Shown one piece after another: positions 7,689 through 15,666 of a stretch of 31,604 nucleotides of DNA. How positions within the stretch are numbered: position 1 is the stretch's first letter; each line of letters opens with the position of its first letter. The position numbers and the translations under genes are program-made. The notes under the pieces were generated by a model. The model had not been told where the DNA came from. It searched no databases and saw only the letters and a program-made list of their open reading frames with translations. Source of the DNA: Flavobacteriales bacterium UBA720 (GTDB taxonomy: Bacteria; Bacteroidota; Bacteroidia; Flavobacteriales; Weeksellaceae); contig DBLQ01000101.1 of NCBI GenBank assembly GCA_002297505.1, positions 1-31,604 of the forward strand, written 5' to 3'.

Positions 7689-7722
7689 AAAAGCCTCACA
7701 GATCGCGATCTGTGAGGCTTTT
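7689..7722 (-). terminator. Intrinsic terminator of the DUF47-pit operon (34-bp perfect palindrome)
   Basis: A perfect palindrome with no unpaired centre spans 7689-7722; its arms are AAAAGCCTCACAGATCG and the reverse complement. On the minus strand it is followed by CTTTTTCTTGAC-type T-rich sequence, and it lies 40 nt after the pit stop codon. It is symmetrical enough to act on either strand. The 17-bp arm is unusually long for a terminator. Confidence 0.8.
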
Positions 7723-7761
7723 ATGCGTTGGGGAAAATCCAAAGGGATACGCCCTGATATT

Positions 7762-8901
7762 TTATCTGATCATAATAACTGCCAGGTAAGTGGCGCCCGC
7801 TACAATAGCACTGATAGGAATCGTAAGCACCCAAGCCCAAAGCAAGCTTACGGTAACGCCCCAGCGCACCGCGGAAACTCTCTTGGTAAGCCCGACACCA
7901 ATGATGGAACCTGTCACTGTGTGTGTGGTGGAAACCGGAATCCCGAAATGGTCTGTGATGAACAAAGTGATCGCACCCGCCGTCTCAGCACTTACGCCTT
8001 CCAATGGTGTTACTTTTGTAATTCTGGTGCCCATCGTTTTGATGATTTTCCAGCCGCCACTCATTGTTCCCAGTGCAATAGCCAGAAACGAAACCAATGG
8101 TACCCAAAGGTAATGTTCTGTGAAATAATTGAATCTGGCAGATGGCTCCATCAATGCATAAGCATCCTGAACAATATTGACGTGGTAATAGATCACCGCC
8201 GCGCCAATGATTCCCATTACCTTCTGAGCATCGTTAAGACCATGGCCCAGACTGAACAGTGCGGAAGATACCAGCTGCATTTTCTTAAACTGTCTTTCAG
8301 CCTTATGCGGATTGGATCTTTTGTACAGATGGACGATGATCAGTGTGATGACGATGGATATCAGCATCCCAATGAGTGGTGCCATAAAGATGAACAGGAA
8401 GATCGGAATCACGACTTTGAACTTCACTACATCCTGAGAGAAAAGCTGTTTGAACGCCTGAATCATGGCATCTATAAAAGAAATGTCCGGTGTGGCAGCC
8501 TTGATCTCGTTGTAGTCCAGAACCAGCGCATGCATCAATGCCGCACCAATGAATCCGCCGATCAGGGTGTGTGATGATGAGCTGGGAATCCCAAACCACC
8601 ATGTGAGCAGGTTCCAGGCGATAGCGGCAACGAGGCCTGCGAAGATCACCTCCAGATTGATGAAGTTTTCATTCACCGTTTTGGCAATTGTATTACCAAT
8701 TTTAAATTCGCCAATGATGTACATCGCAATGAAAAATGCGGCGAAGTTCCAAAGTGCGGCCCACAGTACAGCCTGAAACGGCGTGAGCACTTTGGTAGAA
8801 ACAATGGTTGCGATGGAGTTGGCCGCATCATGAAAACCATTGATGTAATCGAATATTAACGCAAGTGCGATAATAATTATTAGTAGAACTGGAAAATCCA
8901 T
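7762..8901 (-). CDS. pit: Low-affinity inorganic phosphate transporter, Pit family
   Basis: The 379-residue integral membrane protein shows the two inverted PHO4 signature repeats. The first is DYINGFHDAANSIATIVSTKVL near the N-terminus. The second is SLGHGLNDAQKVMG with GIPVSTTHTVTGSIIGVG in the C-terminal half; GIPSSSSHTLIGGFIG is the matching N-terminal copy. About nine to ten hydrophobic segments are visible. Pit transporters import metal-phosphate complexes with protons or sodium across the inner membrane. The gene lies 27 nt downstream of a DUF47 (PhoU-like) gene, the standard partner that modulates Pit transport, and ends in a strong terminator palindrome. The pair forms one operon. 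No Pho-box-like sequence was recognised. Confidence 0.94.
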   Translation of the reverse strand: MDFPVLLIIIIALALIFDYINGFHDAANSIATIVSTKVLTPFQAVLWAALWNFAAFFIAMYIIGEFKIGNTIAKTVNENFINLEVIFAGLVAAIAWNLLTWWFGIPSSSSHTLIGGFIGAALMHALVLDYNEIKAATPDISFIDAMIQAFKQLFSQDVVKFKVVIPIFLFIFMAPLIGMLISIVITLIIVHLYKRSNPHKAERQFKKMQLVSSALFSLGHGLNDAQKVMGIIGAAVIYYHVNIVQDAYALMEPSARFNYFTEHYLWVPLVSFLAIALGTMSGGWKIIKTMGTRITKVTPLEGVSAETAGAITLFITDHFGIPVSTTHTVTGSIIGVGLTKRVSAVRWGVTVSLLWAWVLTIPISAIVAGATYLAVIMIR

Positions 8902-8928
8902 TCGTTGTCTTGTTTGGTAAAACCTCCG

Positions 8929-9567
8929 TTATGCGTATTTGATAACAATACTCTCCATCGTGTTGGCCACGTCTTCTGCTTTGTCTGTTACCACTTCCAG
9001 ATATTCGAGGATTGATTTCTGCTTGATGATAAGGATCGCATCATTGGTTTCGAACAATTTCATGATGGCCTGGCTCAGGACATCGTCTGCAATATTTTCG
9101 TAGGAATTGATTTTGATGCAGCATTCTCGCACTTCATCCGGATTTTTAAAATCTTTCAGGTTTTCCAGTGCTTTTTTGATCTCCAGACAGGATTTGTGGA
9201 TCAGCAGGGAGAACTCGGTATACGCCGTGTTTTCTCCGGCTTTGTAAAGGTAGATGTATTTTGCAGACGCATAGATGTAATCTGCGATGTCATCCAGACC
9301 TGTGGCCAGGTAATTGATATCTTCCCTGTCAAACGGTGTGATGAAGTTCTCACCCAGCTGGACGAAGATCTCGTGCGTGATGTCATCCATCTTGTGCTCA
9401 TAATCGCTCATCTGATTCAGAAGTGCTTCATCATTGATGTCGAATTCCAGTAGTCCGTCGTGGAATGTTTTGGACATCTCTACTAAAGTTTCCGCTACAC
9501 GTAGAAACAGATCAAAAAAGATTTTGTCTTTTGGCTGAAATGCCCTGAAAATATTGCCTATTCCCAT
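8929..9567 (-). CDS. DUF47 (PhoU-like) phosphate transport regulator
   Basis: The 212-residue protein is all-helical in appearance and has DUF47 signatures: MGIGNIFRAFQPKDKIFFDLF at the start, MDDITHEIFVQLGENFITPFDREDI in the first half and ATGLDDIADYIYASAKYI next. The E/D-xxx-D pattern in these segments matches the metal-cluster helices of PhoU-like bundles. DUF47 proteins accompany Pit transporters and are thought to regulate them. The reading frame stays open to a TTG at 9591, but that region overlaps a likely -7 box, and homologues begin at MGIGN, so the ATG at 9567 is chosen. It is the promoter-proximal gene of the operon, 27 nt ahead of pit. Confidence 0.92.
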   Translation of the reverse strand: MGIGNIFRAFQPKDKIFFDLFLRVAETLVEMSKTFHDGLLEFDINDEALLNQMSDYEHKMDDITHEIFVQLGENFITPFDREDINYLATGLDDIADYIYASAKYIYLYKAGENTAYTEFSLLIHKSCLEIKKALENLKDFKNPDEVRECCIKINSYENIADDVLSQAIMKLFETNDAILIIKQKSILEYLEVVTDKAEDVANTMESIVIKYA

Positions 9568-9588
9568 TTTTTTGAATGTTAATTTGTG

Positions 9589-9596
9589 CAAATATG
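9589..9596 (-). promoter_or_regulatory. Possible -7 box of the DUF47-pit operon
   Basis: The minus strand reads CATATTTG, a 7/8 match to TAnnTTTG, 21 nt before the ATG at 9567. The expected TTG at the -33 position is missing, so the call is tentative. It argues against the TTG start at 9591. Confidence 0.4.
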
Positions 9597-9656
9597 ATAA
9601 AAAACAAAAGGCGATGAAAATTTTTATGTTAAATAATTATTAAGATTGGAAACAGC

Positions 9657-9682
9657 AAAAGCCTGCTGATTAGCAGGCTTTT
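9657..9682 (-). terminator. Intrinsic terminator of the DEAD-box helicase gene
   Basis: An 11-bp perfect stem (AAAAGCCTGCT / AGCAGGCTTTT) with the 4-nt loop GATT lies 37 nt after the helicase stop codon. The minus strand ends the stem in a TTTT run. It separates the helicase gene from the DUF47-pit operon. Confidence 0.88.
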
Positions 9683-9719
9683 ACATATTGTTTTAAGGTC
9701 AAAGATGAATGCTTGATGA

Positions 9720-11414
9720 CTAATTCGCCACTTCTGCACGCATTTCTTTTCCCCGAAATTTCATCGTGGTCAATCCATCCAAAACTTCATTCTTGAAAGA
9801 CTTTTCAATCTCGAAGAAACTGAACTTGTCAAGAATCTCGATCTCACCGATGTCGGCTCTTTTCTTGGACTTGGAAGTCGCTTTGTTAATGATCTCCAGC
9901 ATGTCCATTTTTTTCAATTGGTCTTTTTTTCCCAGGTTGAAGAAAAATCTTACCATATCCTCATTTCTGCGTCTTGGCTTTCCTCCTCTTTCATTTCTAT
10001 CATTTCTGTCTCTTCTCTCTCTCTTTTCGCCATTTCTTTCGCGCTCTCTTCCTCTTTCTCTTCGGCTTCCTCCTCTGTCATCTCCTCTATTAAATTCCTG
10101 CTGCTGGATGTCATTTCTATCCCTGTAAAAAATCGCAAGATCTTTCAACTGGAACTGCAATAATTGGTGAACAAGCTGCTCCTTGGAAAAGTTTGATAGA
10201 TCGGGAATCAAGTTATCATCAAAATCAAAAAAGTTTTCGTGTTCCGTAAACAGCTTCTCGAAAACACCGCCTACCTGCGCCTTGATAATCTCGTCACCGG
10301 TCGGGATGTTTTTTTCAGTCATCTCAATTTTAGTGTCGGACTTGATGTGTTTCAGCTTTCTGCTCTCTTCCGGCTTGATCAGAGCCATAGAGATTCCGTC
10401 TTTACCTGCGCGTCCTGTTCGTCCGCTTCTGTGAACAAAAACTTCCGGATCATCCGGTAAAGAGAAATGAATAACGTGGGTCAAAGAATCAACATCCAGA
10501 CCTCTGGCTGCAACGTCTGTCGCTACCAGGATGTCAATGTTTTTCAGCCTGAATTTCTTCATCACCGTATCTCTCTGCGCCTGAGAAAGATCACCGTGAA
10601 GTGCATCAGCTGCATAACCATTCTGCATCAAGAAGTCTGCAACTTCCTGCGTTTCCATTCTCGTTCTACAAAAAATAATTGAATATTGATTAGGATTTGC
10701 ATCAATCAATCTTTTCAAAGCTTCTTTTTTCTGTCTGTAACCAACCACGTAATATTCGTGCTTGATGTTTTTCTTAACTGCATTGATAGATCCTACAGAA
10801 ATTCTGTGAGGATTGGTCAAATAGTTTTTAGAAATACGCTCTACTTCTTTGTTCATCGTTGCAGAGAACAAAAAAGTCTGCTTAGTGTCCGGTGTTTCGC
10901 TAAGAATAGTTTCCAAATCATCTTTGAAACCCATTGAAAGCATTTCGTCCGCCTCATCCAGAACTACCCATTGTACTTCAGAAAAATCTAAAGCTTTTCT
11001 GCCGATCATGTCAATCACACGGCCCGGAGTTCCCACAATAATCTGTGGTTTGTCTCTCAAAGATCGGATCTGATCCATAATACTGCTGCCACCATAAACT
11101 GCTGTAGTCTTGATGTTTTTTAGGTATTTCGTATAATTTTTGATGTCTTTGGTAATCTGAAGGCAAAGTTCACGAGTAGGGCAAAGCACCAATAATTGGA
11201 TTTTACGACTGTTGTCGTCTATCATATCCAAAATCGGAAGCGAAAATGCTGCTGTTTTGCCTGTTCCTGTTGCCGCAAGTGCGATGAGATCGAGAGTATC
11301 TGTAGAGATAAAAGGAATAGTCTGTTTTTGGATTTCTGTCGGCTCTACGAAGCCGAGGTCGCCAATCGCCTGAAGAACTTCAGCGCTAAGATTGGATTCC
11401 GTAAATAAATTCAT
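9720..11414 (-). CDS. DEAD-box ATP-dependent RNA helicase (DeaD/CsdA type)
   Basis: The 564-residue protein contains the full DEAD-box core. This includes the Q motif region (GFVEPTEIQKQ, 21-31), Walker A AATGTGKT (47-54), PTREL (79-83), TPGR (129-132), DEAD (153-156), SAT (184-186), TDVAARGLDV (299-308) and HRSGRTGRAG (328-337). A highly charged Arg/Glu/Gly/Asp linker spans about 442-485. It is followed by a DbpA-like RNA-binding domain (about 486-560, MVRFFFNLGKKDQL... EIEILDKFSFFEI). Such enzymes unwind RNA in ribosome assembly, mRNA decay and cold adaptation. The start at 11414 follows a perfect -7 box by 22 nt and the gene has its own terminator, so it is probably monocistronic. The central placement of the charged linker, before the RNA-binding domain, fits the CsdA/DeaD layout. 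Confidence 0.95.
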   Translation of the reverse strand: MNLFTESNLSAEVLQAIGDLGFVEPTEIQKQTIPFISTDTLDLIALAATGTGKTAAFSLPILDMIDDNSRKIQLLVLCPTRELCLQITKDIKNYTKYLKNIKTTAVYGGSSIMDQIRSLRDKPQIIVGTPGRVIDMIGRKALDFSEVQWVVLDEADEMLSMGFKDDLETILSETPDTKQTFLFSATMNKEVERISKNYLTNPHRISVGSINAVKKNIKHEYYVVGYRQKKEALKRLIDANPNQYSIIFCRTRMETQEVADFLMQNGYAADALHGDLSQAQRDTVMKKFRLKNIDILVATDVAARGLDVDSLTHVIHFSLPDDPEVFVHRSGRTGRAGKDGISMALIKPEESRKLKHIKSDTKIEMTEKNIPTGDEIIKAQVGGVFEKLFTEHENFFDFDDNLIPDLSNFSKEQLVHQLLQFQLKDLAIFYRDRNDIQQQEFNRGDDRGGSRRERGRERERNGEKRERRDRNDRNERGGKPRRRNEDMVRFFFNLGKKDQLKKMDMLEIINKATSKSKKRADIGEIEILDKFSFFEIEKSFKNEVLDGLTTMKFRGKEMRAEVAN

Positions 11415-11436
11415 TTAAAGATCGTCTAATTTGTTG

Positions 11437-11444
11437 CAAAGGTA
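11437..11444 (-). promoter_or_regulatory. -7 promoter box of the DEAD-box helicase gene
   Basis: The minus strand reads TACCTTTG, a perfect TAnnTTTG, 22 nt before the ATG at 11414. A TTTA-containing stretch lies 18 nt further upstream as a weak -33 element. Confidence 0.65.
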
Positions 11445-11509
11445 CGCTTTTATTTTTGATAATAAACTATTGGCTTTTTTGTGGATTCTGTATTAACTTA
11501 AATTTAATA

Positions 11510-12928
11510 CTAGCATTCCGCGACATTCACTGCCACCGCCAGTCCGCCTTCTGAGGTTTCTTTGTACTTAGAATTCATATCCAGAGCGGTTTCCCACATG
11601 GATTTGATAACGCTGTCTAATGAAACCTTAGCTTTGGTTGGATCTCCATCTAATGCCAATGAAGCGGCAGTAATTGCCTTCATCGCGCCCATGGAATTGC
11701 GTTCGATACAAGGAATTTGAACCAATCCGCCAATCGGATCACAAGTCAATCCAAGGTGATGTTCCATTGCAATTTCGGCCGCCATCAAAACCTGTCCTGG
11801 AGTTCCTCCGGAAATTTCCGTTAATCCAGCTGCAGCCATTGCGGATGATACGCCAACTTCTGCCTGGCAACCGCCCATTGCAGCGGATATGGTAGCATTT
11901 TTCTTGAATAAAGTCCCGATTTCTCCTGCAACCAAAAGAAATCTGATGATATCTTCTTCTGAATTAAATTCCGTGAAGGTCTGAGCATACATCAAAACGG
12001 CGGGAATTACACCACTTGCACCGTTGGTTGGCGCTGTAATGATCCTTCCGAAAGAGGCATTTTCTTCGTTGACTGCAAGAGCAAAGCACGAAACCCATTT
12101 GGTAACAGAGCTGAACGTCTTTTCCTGGTTCTTCACCATTTCGAACCACTCGTTTTTATTTTTATAAATCTGAGTGCCAAGCAGCTTTTCATTCATCTCG
12201 GAAGCTCTTCTTGTAACATTCAAACCGCCCGGTAAAATTCCTTTTTTGTTGATGCTTTTATAGACGCAATCTTTGATATTATCCCAAATTTCCAGGGCTT
12301 TCTGACGTGTTTCTTCGTGCGTTCTCCATGATTCTTCATTTTGAAAAACCAAATCTGAGATTTTATTAAGATTAAGTTTTTCGATATATTTCAGAATATC
12401 GCTGCCGTGGTGGCAAGGATAAAGCGTCCTCACACATCGGTCTTCCATAGAATTATCTTCTCTGGTAGCAACAAATCCGCCTCCAACCGAATAATAATCC
12501 TGACTAAACTCTTCTCCGTTTTGGAAAACTACTTTAAAGATCATTCCATTCGGATGAAAGTCCAGGGATTTTTCTTTGTTAAGGATCAAATGATGTCCAT
12601 AAACAAACGGCAGCCAAACTTCTCCGCCAAGATGGATTTTTTGTTCAGATTTTATTTTTACAATTTTCTCGTCGATTTTATTGGTGTCAATGGTCCGGAA
12701 GTTTTCTCCACACAGTCCCAGCATTCCGGCAATGTCGGTTCCGTGGCCAACACCGGTTTTTGCCAGCGAACCAAAGAATTCTACAAAAACTTCTTTTACG
12801 TTTTGTAAAGAATGATTTCGCTTGATCAAATCCAGAAACATTTTTGCGGCGTTCCAAGGTCCCATGGTGTGGGAAGATGATGGGCCGATCCCGATTTTTA
12901 TAATGTCGAAAACGCTGATAGATTCCAT
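11510..12928 (-). CDS. sdaA: L-serine ammonia-lyase (iron-sulfur, single chain)
   Basis: With the ATG at 12928 the protein is 472 residues (MESISVFDIIKIGIGPSSSH). That start matches the beginning of the SdaA beta domain; the open frame to 13006 would add 26 unrelated residues. The N-terminal half has GPSSSHTMGPWNAAKMF and GHGTDIAGMLG. The C-terminal alpha domain has ITAPTNGASGVIPAVLMY, MGGCQAEVGVSSAMAAAGL and LTCDPIGGLVQIPCIERNSMG. Cys354, Cys396 and Cys407 are in place to hold the catalytic [4Fe-4S] cluster. The enzyme converts L-serine to pyruvate and ammonia in the cytoplasm and is oxygen-sensitive. It lies between the M28 peptidase gene (108 nt upstream) and the helicase gene; the sequence does not show co-regulation. 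Confidence 0.95.
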   Translation of the reverse strand: MESISVFDIIKIGIGPSSSHTMGPWNAAKMFLDLIKRNHSLQNVKEVFVEFFGSLAKTGVGHGTDIAGMLGLCGENFRTIDTNKIDEKIVKIKSEQKIHLGGEVWLPFVYGHHLILNKEKSLDFHPNGMIFKVVFQNGEEFSQDYYSVGGGFVATREDNSMEDRCVRTLYPCHHGSDILKYIEKLNLNKISDLVFQNEESWRTHEETRQKALEIWDNIKDCVYKSINKKGILPGGLNVTRRASEMNEKLLGTQIYKNKNEWFEMVKNQEKTFSSVTKWVSCFALAVNEENASFGRIITAPTNGASGVIPAVLMYAQTFTEFNSEEDIIRFLLVAGEIGTLFKKNATISAAMGGCQAEVGVSSAMAAAGLTEISGGTPGQVLMAAEIAMEHHLGLTCDPIGGLVQIPCIERNSMGAMKAITAASLALDGDPTKAKVSLDSVIKSMWETALDMNSKYKETSEGGLAVAVNVAEC

Positions 12929-13036
12929 TGAATTGAAACAAATATTAGTTCCGGTAAATGTAATTGATTTTTGCAGGCTGTGCAAAGCATAGAAATTCTT
13001 AGACAAAGACTGTAAACGAATTCCGAAAAGTCATTA

Positions 13037-14200
13037 TTAATCAATGATCAGCTTTCGCGTGATTTGCTGTCCATCTTTTTGAAAGTTTGTAACATAAACT
13101 CCGGCAGCAAGTCCGGAAATATCGATCTTTTTCTGACTTTCCGTTTGACTCACCACTTTTCCGTCTACCGATGTAATCGTAAAAGTGAAGTGCTGGCTGC
13201 CTTGCTCAGGGAAATCCAGGTGCAGAAAATCCTTTGCAGGATTGGGATATATTTTAAAATTCTGCTCAAGATGGCTGCTCTGCATCGCACCAAGCGTTTG
13301 GTAAGCCACTGCAAAATGCTGTACAGCGCCCGTTGTAGCTTTGGCGATATTGTAGATGTATGCCGGATCCAGATTGGCATAATTGTCACTGACAGTGTGT
13401 GCATACGGCGTTTCGTTATACTCAAAAAGTCCGGTAATGACCTCACCATTGGACTGGAAAGGCATATAATCTGAAGCGTAAGCGTAGCTCAAGTTGGTTT
13501 TCAGCGGTGAATAAAGCTTGACACAATTGATCAACTGTTGTGTGAATGTATTGGATGCGGCATTATTGCTGCTGGGACTATTTGATTCATCCCGTTCGCA
13601 GGTCACCGTATCATTGGTTTTACCCTTTACGCCGCCCACTTCATCAATGTTGAGTACCAGCCGGATATTCATTTTCGGGTTGGTCGCGTTCACTACGCTG
13701 GAAACGTAATGTTGCGAGCCCAGCAAACCTTGCTCTTCACCAGAAAAGTTGATGAACTTGATGGAATATTCTGTCGGAATGTTTTTCAGAAGCCGTGCCA
13801 CTTCCAGAATCACAGAAACACCGCTGCCATTGTCATTGGTCCCCGTTCCGGTAATCGTATCGTAATGACCGCAAACAATGACGTAAGTATTGGGATATTT
13901 GGTTCCCGTTTTCGTTACGATAATATTAGAAGTTGACTGATTATTGTAGGTAAAACTGTCTTTTGATAGTTCGGATTCCTGGTACCCAAACGAAAGGTAT
14001 TTGTTGCGTAGCCAGTTATAAGCATTATTATTAGCTGTAGAACCTGTGGTTTTGACACCTAGAGATTCAAACTCCTGTAAATAAGTATTGATGTTACTTT
14101 GAGTAACCTGATTGCTGACATTGGCATAATCTGCATTGAATGTCTGGGAATTTCCTAAAAAACCGGCAAAAACTAAACTGAATAAAAAACGCTTCTTCAT
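13037..14200 (-). CDS. Secreted M28 family zinc aminopeptidase with T9SS sorting domain
   Basis: The 387-residue protein has a signal peptide (MKKRFLFSLVFAGFLGNSQ) and an M28 peptidase domain. Likely zinc and catalytic residues are His112 (VCGHYDT), Asp123 (TGTNDNGSGVS), Glu155/156 (FSGEEQG), Asp186 (NIDEVGG) and His268 (YAHTVSD). A C-terminal type A T9SS sorting domain follows from about residue 316, with FKIYPNPAKDFLHLDF, DISGLAAGVY and KLIID at the end. The protein is predicted to cross the inner membrane by Sec and then be released or anchored at the cell surface by the type IX system, where it would trim peptides for nutrition. A perfect TATATTTG box at 14218-14225 lies just upstream of the ATG. 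Compact size and full active site argue for a functional exopeptidase. Confidence 0.94.
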   Translation of the reverse strand: MKKRFLFSLVFAGFLGNSQTFNADYANVSNQVTQSNINTYLQEFESLGVKTTGSTANNNAYNWLRNKYLSFGYQESELSKDSFTYNNQSTSNIIVTKTGTKYPNTYVIVCGHYDTITGTGTNDNGSGVSVILEVARLLKNIPTEYSIKFINFSGEEQGLLGSQHYVSSVVNATNPKMNIRLVLNIDEVGGVKGKTNDTVTCERDESNSPSSNNAASNTFTQQLINCVKLYSPLKTNLSYAYASDYMPFQSNGEVITGLFEYNETPYAHTVSDNYANLDPAYIYNIAKATTGAVQHFAVAYQTLGAMQSSHLEQNFKIYPNPAKDFLHLDFPEQGSQHFTFTITSVDGKVVSQTESQKKIDISGLAAGVYVTNFQKDGQQITRKLIID

Positions 14201-14217
14201 TATAGAATAATAATCGG

Positions 14218-14225
14218 CAAATATA
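14218..14225 (-). promoter_or_regulatory. -7 promoter box of the M28 peptidase gene
   Basis: The minus strand reads TATATTTG, a perfect TAnnTTTG, 17 nt before the ATG at 14200. The -33 region would fall inside the terminator stem of the upstream gene (14233-14262), so promoter and terminator are interleaved. Confidence 0.6.
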
Positions 14226-14232
14226 AAAGAAA

Positions 14233-14262
14233 AAGGAGAAGACTTCTAAAAATCTTCTCCTT
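14233..14262 (-). terminator. Intrinsic terminator of the LEA/YtxH-like gene
   Basis: A 10-bp stem (AAGGAGAAGA / TCTTCTCCTT) with a 10-nt loop lies 31 nt after the stop codon at 14294. The minus strand continues with a T-rich tract. Confidence 0.8.
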
Positions 14263-14293
14263 CCGTTGTGAAAAACTATTACTAACTTAAAAA

Positions 14294-14632
14294 CTAATTG
14301 GTCGCTTTTCTCACTTCTGCTTTTACGTCTTCTGCTGCATCTTTGGTTTTTTCCCACGCATCAGAAGCGGTATCTTTAGTGCTTTCCCAAGCTTTGTCAG
14401 CAAAATCTTTAGTGTCTTCCCAAGCTTCCGACGCGCTTGATTTTAAGTTTTCGAAGAAGCCTTCTCTCGTTGGTTCTTCATTTTTTCTTTTCTGCTCGTC
14501 AATGTAGTTTCTTGCTCTGTCAGCATATTCATTGACTTTATTTTTAGCTGTATCAGCGGCGTTTTCCAATGAATTTTCCGTTCTGTTTACAGCTCTTTCC
14601 GCATCATTATAATTTTCATTGTGTGTGTTCAT
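14294..14632 (-). CDS. LEA/YtxH-like 11-mer repeat stress protein
   Basis: The 112-residue protein is very hydrophilic, rich in Ala, Lys, Glu and Asp, and has no signal peptide or membrane segment. Residues 70-102 form three consecutive 11-mers: AWEDTKDFADK, AWESTKDTASD and AWEKTKDAAED. This is the period of group 3 LEA proteins and of YtxH/apolipoprotein-like amphipathic helices. Such proteins stabilise membranes or proteins during desiccation, osmotic or general stress; that role here is inferred. It is a single-gene unit with its own terminator. An inverted repeat, TTAACG-AA-CGTTAA, lies 79-92 nt upstream of its start and could be a control site. The Trp in each repeat is unusual for a strictly disordered LEA protein and suggests membrane contact. 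Confidence 0.75.
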   Translation of the reverse strand: MNTHNENYNDAERAVNRTENSLENAADTAKNKVNEYADRARNYIDEQKRKNEEPTREGFFENLKSSASEAWEDTKDFADKAWESTKDTASDAWEKTKDAAEDVKAEVRKATN

Positions 14633-14710
14633 ACTATTTTATTTTTTGGGTTAAAATTGAAAAATTTGATTTGATGCTAATCTGATATTCAATTAAAATG
14701 CCGCAAAGTC

Positions 14711-14724
14711 TTAACGAACGTTAA
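14711..14724. promoter_or_regulatory. Inverted repeat upstream of the LEA/YtxH-like gene
   Basis: TTAACG and CGTTAA form 6-bp arms around AA at 14711-14724. The site lies between the terminator of the phosphorylase operon and the LEA-like gene start at 14632. A possible regulator binding site; the regulator is unknown. Confidence 0.3.
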
Positions 14725-14750
14725 TTAAATTATAAATGTTCAGAAACAAA

Positions 14751-14780
14751 AAAGCAACTCCAGAAATATGAAGTTGCTTT
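14751..14780 (-). terminator. Intrinsic terminator of the SUI1-phosphorylase operon
   Basis: A 9-bp stem (AAAGCAACT / AGTTGCTTT) with a 12-nt loop lies 19 nt after the phosphorylase stop codon. The minus strand runs on into TTTTTTGTTTC-type sequence. Confidence 0.82.
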
Positions 14781-14799
14781 CTATATTGATGTTTGAATT

Positions 14800-15654
14800 T
14801 TATTTTATGATTCGATCCAGCACCCACTCAATCATCATTTTTTCGGATGCATGGTGATCACTGGCAAACTCGCCACGTCTTCGGTTGGCAATCACGCAAT
14901 TCACTGTAATTGCTTTGTGACCCAACAGTTTTGAAAGAGCATAAATCGCTGACGTCTCCATCTCGAAGTTGGAAATGCCAAGATCATTCAGTGTTTCCAG
15001 GAATTGGTCATCCAAAGCTTTCAGACGTAACTGGCGGCCTTGTGGCGCATAGAAACCAGGGAACGTTGCGGTGTTACCTTTGTATTTGGCATCCGCGTAA
15101 TAATCAGCACTTTCTTCGGCGTAATTGGAGAAGTACAACATGGGCTTGATGCGCTCGTAAGGAAATTTCTCCAGGAAATTCTTGCTGAATTCATTCTCGA
15201 ACTGATAGTCCTGATAAAAATGCATCAGTCCGTCCAGACCGACCACGTTTTCCGTCACTAGCATATTATTCACTTCAATATCCGGATTCACGCTGCCGCA
15301 TGTTCCCAGGCGGAAAAGCTCCAGTGAAGAATGGTCGGTTTTAAAAGCTTTTTCTTTCAAATCGATATTCACCAAAGCATCCAGTTCGTTCATTACGATG
15401 TCGATGTTCTCTGTCCCGATTCCTGTGGACATCACTGTGATTCTTTCGCCACGCAAAGTTCCCGTGTGCGTGTAGAATTCTCTTTTGTTTTTCTTGATGT
15501 CAATGCTGTCGAAATATTTGGATACTTTCGGCACACGGTCCGGGTCGCCCACCAGGATCACCTTTCCCGCAAGGTCTTCCGGAAGAAGATTAAGGTGGTA
15601 CACACTGCCGTCGTCATTCAGCACCAGTTCGGAAGCTGCTAATTTGTTAATCAT
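14800..15654 (-). CDS. Nucleoside phosphorylase (uridine phosphorylase type)
   Basis: The 284-residue protein belongs to the PNP/UDP family: VGDPDRVPKVS (35-45) binds phosphate, MSTGIGTENIDIV follows in the core, LGTCGSVNPDI forms the sugar/phosphate site, and NFEMETSAIYALSKLLGH holds the Glu-Met-Glu ribose-binding motif. Family members cleave a nucleoside with phosphate to a free base and (deoxy)ribose-1-phosphate in the cytoplasm, for nucleoside salvage. The base preference is not certain from sequence; flavobacterial members of this shape are usually labelled uridine phosphorylase. The ATG at 15654 is 12 nt after the preceding gene, and a terminator follows its stop, so it is the last gene of a three-gene operon with the SUI1-type factor. 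Confidence 0.88.
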   Translation of the reverse strand: MINKLAASELVLNDDGSVYHLNLLPEDLAGKVILVGDPDRVPKVSKYFDSIDIKKNKREFYTHTGTLRGERITVMSTGIGTENIDIVMNELDALVNIDLKEKAFKTDHSSLELFRLGTCGSVNPDIEVNNMLVTENVVGLDGLMHFYQDYQFENEFSKNFLEKFPYERIKPMLYFSNYAEESADYYADAKYKGNTATFPGFYAPQGRQLRLKALDDQFLETLNDLGISNFEMETSAIYALSKLLGHKAITVNCVIANRRRGEFASDHHASEKMMIEWVLDRIIK

Positions 15655-15666
15655 ATAGAATTATTT

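Noticed and set aside
7537..8574. 345-residue plus-strand reading frame opposite pit
   Set aside because: Antisense to the conserved PHO4 repeats, Cys/His-rich low-quality composition, and it begins in the palindromic gap.
9766..10163. Ser/Leu/Phe-rich plus-strand frames resembling membrane proteins
   Set aside because: They are the antisense of the charged Arg/Glu linker of the helicase; the apparent hydrophobicity is an artefact.
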